From Harmothoe impar (Eukaryota; Annelida; Polychaeta; Phyllodocida; Polynoidae), in assembly GCA_947462335.1 (NCBI GenBank), contig OX381715.1, positions 44,547,472 to 44,611,471 on the forward strand: a DNA stretch of 64,000 nucleotides. The letters run 5' to 3'. Shown piece by piece: positions 48,801-57,800 of the stretch; the stretch's first letter is position 1; each line of letters begins with the position of its first letter. A model generated the notes under the pieces. It did not search any database and had not been told where the DNA came from. It worked only from the letters and a program-made list of their open reading frames with translations. Position numbers and translations under genes: made by a program.

Positions 48801-51800
48801 CATGCTGCCCCCCGGCCAACCCGACACGTCGAACCAGAAACGAAGCTGCAACGAAGATGGTGTCGCTGCTGACGCTCCGATCGACTCGCTTTTTCAGCCG
48901 AGACGTAAAACAGCGGTTACGCGCTGCCGGGCGCTGACGCCCACAGCCACCTGCTCGCCCCCAGCCACCTGCTTTCCCACAGCCACCTGCTCACCTATAG
49001 CCACCACCTGGAATTCGATTATATATGACTTCCAATATATGAAATTAGGGTAGCTTCTTCTGGCGATGACGATTCTGCTGTCAGAAATGAGAAATAACGT
49101 ACTGTACTCAAATTAGATAATTCATTCGACTTTCTAATGACAAAAGCGGTATGTGTGAGGCTTGTGGTGGCCTGGTAAGTAGCAGAGAGCGGCATAGGAA
49201 ATAGCAGACGACATTCACCATATAGTTAACCCTTTGAGGCCAACATTACCCATTACTATATTCGTATTACAAGGTGTACAGTGTGTTGGGGATGGGTGTA
49301 TATAGAAGGCCTTAAAGGGTTATTATCCAGGTGTCACAAACATGTTGCCACTTCCCTTTAAGGGCCGCAATGTACAGATTAAGCCACCGCGGTGGTACTG
49401 GGGAGCTTCTATGGGAGGTGTGATAACCTTGGGCGGGCTCCAGTGAGTTTTCAAATGCCATGTACCTATTGAAAACTCAGCAGACGGGAATGAGCAGTGC
49501 ATTCTGGGTGGGAGTCAATAGACCATATGGGGCTAGGTATATTTTAGCGGATTGTGAGCTAGGCAATGCTGAGGAATGGGAGGAGTCAGCGGAATTAGTT
49601 TATAATCACCCTGGCAGAGGGCAGCAGTGCAGGGTGTCTAGTACTAATCCTACAGAGAATAGAGGATATGCTGCTAGGGTGCTAGGTCCGATCCGTCAAT
49701 GCTATTTCAATGGGCTCGCCGTTTGTCTGTCTTAGCTTATGGCCATCTGTCTATCTTAATACCTGACCGGACACATAGTGCCGGTCAATAAGACAACATG
49801 AGAAGTTATTCTTGTATTAATACTAAAACTAATAAGATCTAGTTTGTGTAATACTTGTGTATACACTATAATGTGTGATTTTATTGTAAAACATGCTGAA
49901 AACAATACTTGACTATTGAGTCAAACAAAGGACTTAACCAGTTTACTGGAGGTAACTAAGAACTAACATTACCAGTTTACTGGACAACATTTATTCACTA
50001 AGTCAAGATACAGACTTCAAAAATCTGAAGAGACACTGAACATTAATTCTCAAAAAGTGAACATTCAATATTCAGGAGGAGTGTTCAAGAACAAACACTG
50101 AAACTACGTTTAAGGAGGAGTGTTTATCTAAAGTGGCTTTTATATTCATACATTCTTTTTCATCGTGTACTCTAAAGGGTTACTGTATGTTCTCAAACAG
50201 TATATTTTCACTTGTCGAGGAGGAGTGTTGAAAAATGAGATTGTCCGACGCGGAAAAATATAACATTGGGTACCAGCGTCTAGTTCACTTCCGTTAATAA
50301 ATGTGACGTCACATGCTATGGTCGCCATCATGTCAGAAGATGTGTTTTTGTCTGTCTCTGGATAGATCTGACCGAATCTCATAAAACCAATAATAATGAG
50401 GGCCTTTTGGCAAGGCATATGTTAGGGCGTTCAGGCCATTTTTATTGAGTGCAGAAAAGTTGCGTTTTTTGTACAGGATAGATAGACAGGATCTTAACTA
50501 AGAGAATTCTGAAAGAATTGTGAATCTACCACCACTAGAACATAGTTAAATTGGGTTTTCTTTGCAAAAAGTAAGGTGTTTTGGGAGGACAAGAGAGCCC
50601 TGTCTAACCATGCAGTGGATTGGTCCTGAAATAGCACCCCCCTGCTACAGTGTGAGTGGCAGGGATCCAGGTGCAGTGGAGGGTGACTTACATAGGGAAT
50701 GTACTACTCTTAAGAAAAGGTAGATCCACATAAGTGTAAATCTGGAGGCCAATTCTTTTCCAATCACTTTGTTCTTCAGACAGGAGATAGTAAACATATA
50801 TGGGAATTAAATGTATAATCCCACACTTTTATGCCCCTCTATTTTAAAGGTGATTCCATAGCTTTTAGGAAATATTTTGCTGTAGATCTGGATCTGGTAG
50901 TCCATATAACATGTGGGATATATGTAAATGTAGGCCTATATCTTAGCATTACAATCCAATCAATTCTGAATTGACTGCACAAATAGCCTCTCCCAGAAAT
51001 ATATTTTAGTACAGGTCAGCTGCTGGGCAGCTATCAATTACTAGTGCCAAATTGTGGGCCTGCACAGGGAGCACACACTCCCCAGTTTCTACTTACTCAT
51101 TCATATAAAACCACAAGTGGAAATGTACAAATCTTTGCATAACCCATACATTGTGTAGAATGAAACCATAGCTTTCCAATAGTATGACCATATCTGTAGT
51201 TATTGGAGTCAATTAGCCATGAATGGGACATGAGTGTAAATGGAGGGGAGAACAGCTGGTTGTCTGGGCCGTGGCAGGCCGCTGTGAACACCCTACATAT
51301 GTTAGTCTACTTATGTCCCTTATAACCATCACTAAACATAGAGATAATTGGCAATTTTGGTGATGGAAATGGTAACAGGAAGTTCCTTATATCAGGCCTC
51401 CTTATAACGAGATTTTACAGTAACATAGTTTCACTGCAATGGTTTACAGAAGTTCCTGTAAAATGGATGAGACTTACATTGATTCACGGTAAACCAAATC
51501 CGGTGATGCACTTCCAGAATTTTACTGAGATTCTCTCTAAAATTAAGGGATTTTACAGTGCATCTACACAATGCTGAGGGAATTAATAGGTCCAAAATAT
51601 AATAACACAAGGCGTGGCGCTATATGTCTGTTATCTAGGCCAAATAAAAAAATGCTTTCAGGTAACATGGCCTGAAAAGCAGGCCCGGTCGGTCGGATGC
51701 ATATAATGTATAGGATTTTGTTGTTGTTGCTAAGCTCAGTTTTGGCCTTATTTTCGGTCTAAATCCTAAATAATTTGCAAACAGTAAAAAATTAGACACG

Positions 51801-54800
51801 GAAGAAGCACAAACAAAACGCTAGGATGCTAGGGTTGAGGAAGAACCAGTTTCAGGTATTGAAAGAATAGCCGCACACCCACACTGTAAGAAGTTACTGT
51901 ATTTAAACAGCACAATGTGCTGTACATTTACAGCACTTTTTGCTGTAGTTGATATTACAACACTATTTGCTGTATAATTACAGCATTCTGTACTGTAAAT
52001 TGGGTCTCCGGCAATGTTGCTGTACATTTACAGTACATTGTGCTGTATATTTCCGCCGCTAGGTGGCAGCAGTAGACCATTTCTGTATTAATTATTCCAC
52101 CCAACCCTTTCCCGAGTCAAATAAAGCCTCACAAACTCTCAAGACATCGTAAAATAAGAATGGATGAGAGAGACTGAATGCAGTTATCATGATGTGTATT
52201 GATATTTGCATGATTAGGTTGAATAATACAAAAAAACAGCAAAAGTATAGAATAGACACCACATTGGTGGGAAAAGTTAAATGCTTAAGTGCCCGGACTG
52301 GGGAAAAGCTGGTATCACATATGGTTCAGCTGTATTGAAGCAGGATTAAACCATTACATTGTGTAGTGTGTATTATCCTAGCTGAGATTTAACTATTATG
52401 CAGGAAAGTACTCTCCATGCATGCATATTAATCAATATGAATTGATGAGAACAACAATATGAAACCTACAGTAGAAGTTGCTGTAACTTTACAGCACCCA
52501 GTTGCTGTACATGTACAGCAAAATCTACTGGAACAAAAGTTGCCAGCAACTTTTGCTGTAGATGTACAGTAAAAGTTGCTGTGAATTTACAGTAGAAGTT
52601 GCTGTAAATTTACAGTAGAAGTTGCTGTAAATTTACAGCAAGTCAGTTGCTGTACACCTACAGCAAAATCTACTGGAACAAAAGTTGCCAGCAACTTTTG
52701 CTGTAGGTGTACAGTACTTACTTCTAACAGTGCAATTTACAAATTATTTTGCTGCCACTGAGGGGGTGGGGAATGCAATACAGGAGGAGGGGGGAGGTGT
52801 TAGGAGAGGTGGGGCAGGGGGAGGGGGTGGATCTCTTATATGCACCATATGTTCTCATGCCAGCACGCCCCTTCAAGATTTCTGAAGCCTATTGCAGAAC
52901 AAAGTCAAGCAGGGTATGGCTTTTTATTTTTTGAACTACGTGATTTACTATGCATAACTATAGGAAGGGCCATATTCAATGCCCCCCATTGAATACAATG
53001 TGGCCGTATTCAATGGCCTAAGAAAAAGCTGTCTTTTCTTCATTAAATGGCTTAAAATAAAAAATAAATGCAAATGCCAACTACATTGATACCTCTCTGT
53101 GATATTTCACGTGTGAAATACAGCAGAGAGCGTATCAATGGGCGTTGGCATTTGTCTATATATTCCCTAACAAAATTTGGATATCCTGGCATGCCTTACC
53201 TTTTCAGTACAACATTTGGTGTTGACTGGAGAAAACTCTTGGGTGCCCCCACCCTTACCTCCACCTCCACAGTTAAAGGTTCAATTTACAGTTTTTGCCA
53301 ACTATGATGAGACCCTCTTATTGGTCTATAAAGTCTTTCTTGAAAAGCACCCAATGCACCACTGTACTTAACCCTTTAAGGAGAGCATAGGCCATTAATG
53401 CATCATGACTTGCTATTTGTCATTACGATGCATGGATGCAGCCCTGGTTAGTGACTCACCAGGGCTGCATTCAAGCATCATGCCAACCCTATGGGGTTGA
53501 GACACTCCTGTAGGGTCGGCATGATGCACCAATGCAGCATCGGTGAGTAACTCGTTTAGGCTGCATTGGTAATTCATCTTTAAACGACATCCATCATTAA
53601 AGGGTTATTACTGAGTGAAAGAGGGATGGAATGGGATGCAGAAGAGTTAAGGGTCCGGCCCAGTGGGCAAACTTTAGGTGATTCAAGGTTGCCCACTGGG
53701 GCCCACAAAAATGCAGAATTATTTAAGGATGCCTTTAGGCATAGGATGGGGGAAAGATCTTCAATGCATCAAAACTACCACCCCCTCTTCTGAAAAATGT
53801 TAAAAGGTGGACACGGCTACAAAATTGTGAAAAAGACCTGTTGCTGGACTCAAACATTACATGTAGGCATACAATTTTTGACACATGTAGACCCCAGGGG
53901 GAGCTATGAACCTTTGCTAATGTACTTTTTTTACGCTTGGGGGTGGGGGGGGGGGTCCTCTCTGTATGACATCATATTTAAAGGCGCACTGAACCCATGA
54001 CGTCATTTGCGTACAAAACTCGACAGGGCTAGGTCCTGGGTTGAGTGCACCTTTAAGGGGGGGGTCAAGGGTTGCATGGCAAAACATGACAAGGGGGGGA
54101 GGGGGGGGTGGTCAAAAATGGTCCAAAAAAGCATGACGTTATTTATGGATGGCCCCTATAGCTATTGCAGGTAGGGGGCTGGGACCTTTAACACTGCGGG
54201 CAATTGGGCAGGTTTTCTGCATACAGGTAAGATTGGTGGACGACTACCTAAGTGGCACTCAACACAGAGCTAGGACTGGAGAGGCCTGACTAAGGAACCA
54301 CCGGGTATAGAGCTGATGCACAGTTGGACCCTTGATCACTGCCCAATGCAAAATGAATGGAGGGTACGGCTAAGGCAAAGTCAATGGGCGGTAGCAGTAC
54401 AACTAACCAGTTTTCCCACAGGGAAACTGGTTAATAAACAGAAGAGTCGAGTGGCATTATCTGGGTTTAAAGGGACTTTCTACTTGTTGCAGGATTACTG
54501 ATGTTCTATTGACTTCTGCATATAACTCAGGATTATGTTAGTTTGATGTATCATTCCCCTATATTTAAACCGGCATTAGTTGGGACCAGCGAACTACCCC
54601 ATTGAATTAGGCCTGAGTGCTTGCCGGGAACAGATAAACCAAGAGAGGCTATATGAAAATATGCGCTTTTTTCAAAGCTAACTCGATTTTCTTCTTGATT
54701 CTATTTTCAATTAATATTATGATAATCCTTTATATGTCATAAACAGTCTTCCTAGTATGTTGGTTTGGGATGGGGGGGGGCACGGAAAAGGCCTATTCCC

Positions 54801-57800
54801 CCCACACATAATCCCCGCCCCCGAAGGGGCTGGTCTTATAGAAAATCAAAAGAAATGGCCATGTCATGGTACTAACTTTCATGATACGGCCATTTGAGCA
54901 AAGGAGTACCTTAACTATAGAAATGAATGGGAAAGCAGCATTTTCTGTCATGGATAATCCCCTTCTTCTATTGAGATTGCAACCAAACCTTGGGAATGTA
55001 TAATGGACATCTATACAAACGTTTTAGGACCAATAAAACAGGGGGTCACAGATGAAATAAGAAAGGTATGAATTTTGGAAAAATATTTCTTTTGCCTTAA
55101 CTATAGGATCCTATGGGTGTCCTAGCAGTGAATATATGTGAACAATGGAGGTATACTGTCCAAATAGCAAATACAAATAGTTGAAATAGGAAAGTTGTCT
55201 ATGTAGGAATATGAATACAGCTTAAAGAATATTTTTCATGAGCTTCAATTTTTGCCACCAGGTGGCTTCTGTGTAGGAACTAGCAATTCCCTTTAACTGA
55301 GAATGTGCAGCCTGAATAGAGGGAGGTTACTGCATGCTATTTAGGCGTACATGATACATATTATGGTATGCCCCCCCTCCCAGTACAGGCATAGCATACT
55401 CTGTTAGGTGTCCTTCCCGGGGTTTCCTGGAAGGCGTTGATCGTTTATGAAGCTGACTAACGGACCTCCATAAGAAAGTTATGGACTCCATAAGACAATT
55501 TATGAACCATGGACTTTTCAAAAGATGCTGTAGAAAGGCATGATCGAGCTGGTATAAACAATGCATAGTCTATGCTATGGGGACCACACAGACTGGGTCT
55601 TACTTATTCATGCAAAAACTGTACTCACTTTAGCCTAGATTAAGAGAAATTGAAGAAATAGAAAAGTTATGGCTTATGGAAAAAAATTATGGTTTATGGA
55701 AAAAAAGTTACGGACTCCATAATGCTTGAGTACCCACGAGAAACGCCCCCCTGGTAAATCATGTACATACTGCATGCATCTTTAATAGCAGAGGGGCGTT
55801 TCTGGTGGGGACTTACGGACGCCGCAAGGGGCTTCCATAGTCCGTAACTCCGATCTTAGTTTCTGGTGGGAAATTCCGTAAGCCGTAACTTTACTCCGTA
55901 ATTCCATAACTGCTTATGGAATTTTCTAGTTTCTCATCCAGAGGTTAGAGTTGTAGAATGTACCCAATAATAGAACAGTGTGTGTGTGTGGGGGGGGGGG
56001 GGGGTGAACAAAAGCCACACGTGTGGGCAATACTTTATAGTGTATATGAACCATATCTCACACAGTAACGGTCACATAAATACATTATAAATTGTTATAA
56101 AATAAACATATGTTTCGGGACTCTCTTATTATATCATATGTATAGCTGTAATAAAAACTGCAGACTATACTACGACCTAAGGTATTAAAGTAAATATAAT
56201 AAAGTTTGAGCTAACTATCCTATCATGGTACAACTACCTAGCCACGTGGAGGCCTTTATTTGCTCCTCCCCCCATCACCTGACCTTGACATAGTAGCAGA
56301 GGTAACTGTAACCTCTTTCAGACCCCATGTCCGGCTTATATGGTTTACCAAACTCCGGGATCAAACTAGCAGGGCCATGAAAAAAGAAGGTTGGTTTCCG
56401 CTAACATGGTCTGAGAAGCATGACCCGATTACCCAAAGTCATCATCTTGATTAGAATATTTGCCACTAGGGAGCCCTACTAGACTGTAATAGAACATGCA
56501 GTTCCTACCCCAGGCCATATATGGATTCATATCTATGTAAACTCTAATCATAGAAACTTATGACATGATATATATGAAGAATATTGGCACATTATTTACA
56601 AGTAAGATTTTAGCGAAAATATATAGCGGTTTAAAACTGCAGCTACTATAGAGTAACACTAATGTTAACTAAAGGAGTGGGCTATGTCACTATAGAGCTA
56701 TAACATGTAGGCCTGTAGTCCTCAGCACTATAGTATAGCCCTACCTCTAGTAGCATACCGTTGTAGTGCTGAGGACTACACCCGTAGTCCTCAGCACTAC
56801 AACTGCATAGGCCCTATATATGTGTAGTCACCCCACCCCCCCTCCCTCCACCCTCCACCCAGTCTGGCATTCCACTTTCCCACGGGCGCAGGCGGCGCTG
56901 TCGCATTAAATATCCCCGCCTATTAGGATTGCACGCCCTACCGAGGCAGGACGCCTCCAGCCATACAGGTGACGGGACACACTGGATCATGACCCCGGGA
57001 GGCTTGCCCCATACTTACGGCCTCTTTACTCCCGTCAGGGTGTTATCTTATCATGGGCTGTATATTATAGTAAAAGTAGTAAGAATCCTATTAGATTAGG
57101 TGCACAGCTAGAGCTATATTCTAATATGTTCTATTTTTTGTTTCTGAAAAAGAAAACACTCCCAGGGTCTAGCTTACCCTAGAAAATTATTTTTTTATAC
57201 TGTATGTCCTAGCAATTTTTAGCGACTTTACATTGCTATATTAAAGCATAAATTTCTTGTATAATTTTAAAAGATATAGTTTTAAAACTGACACAGCAGG
57301 TTCACGGGGCCCATATGGACCTAACCTGGGGACATTTTTAACAACATTCATCAGGTGTATGCCTCATAACATAGTAGAAGGAGCTGGGGCAGTGCTTAGC
57401 GTTATCTGGTAATGGCGGCGATTTTTCATACAACAGCGCCGCCCCTAAAGCTGACGTAGGCGCGTAAAATACAGTCAGTGGCCGCAGGAATCGACGCACG
57501 CACTTCATGACGTAGGCCTACGTTATGTTAACCCCCGTGTTAACCTGCGGGGTGAGTGGCTAGACACTGTACACTATCTAGATGGATATACCACGCCCAG
57601 CAATGAAGAATCAATTTGTAATGTTGGACATCCAACGATTCAAAGATATTTTTATGTTTAATCACGTTTTTGGGCTAGTTTATTTACATTTAAGTTGCGT
57701 TTATCCACGTTTCTACCGTGTTTACTTCAATCTGCGTGTTTATTGGCATTTTTGGCAAACTTGAATTATGTTTTTGGCCGAATTTGTTCACGTTTTACTG

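Larger units (their letters stand above)
45344..50389 (+). mobile_element. Copia-type non-autonomous LTR element (5.05 kb)
   Basis: Two 164-bp direct repeats (45344-45507, 50226-50389) start TGTTGAAAAATG and end CCA. They are flanked by ATAAT on both outer sides (45339-45343, 50390-50394). GGTAATGGGCCTAG directly after the left repeat resembles the complement of the initiator tRNA-Met anticodon arm used by Copia. A purine tract AGGAGGAG precedes the right repeat. No gag or pol is recognised. The interior has a satellite and other insertions. Confidence 0.75.
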
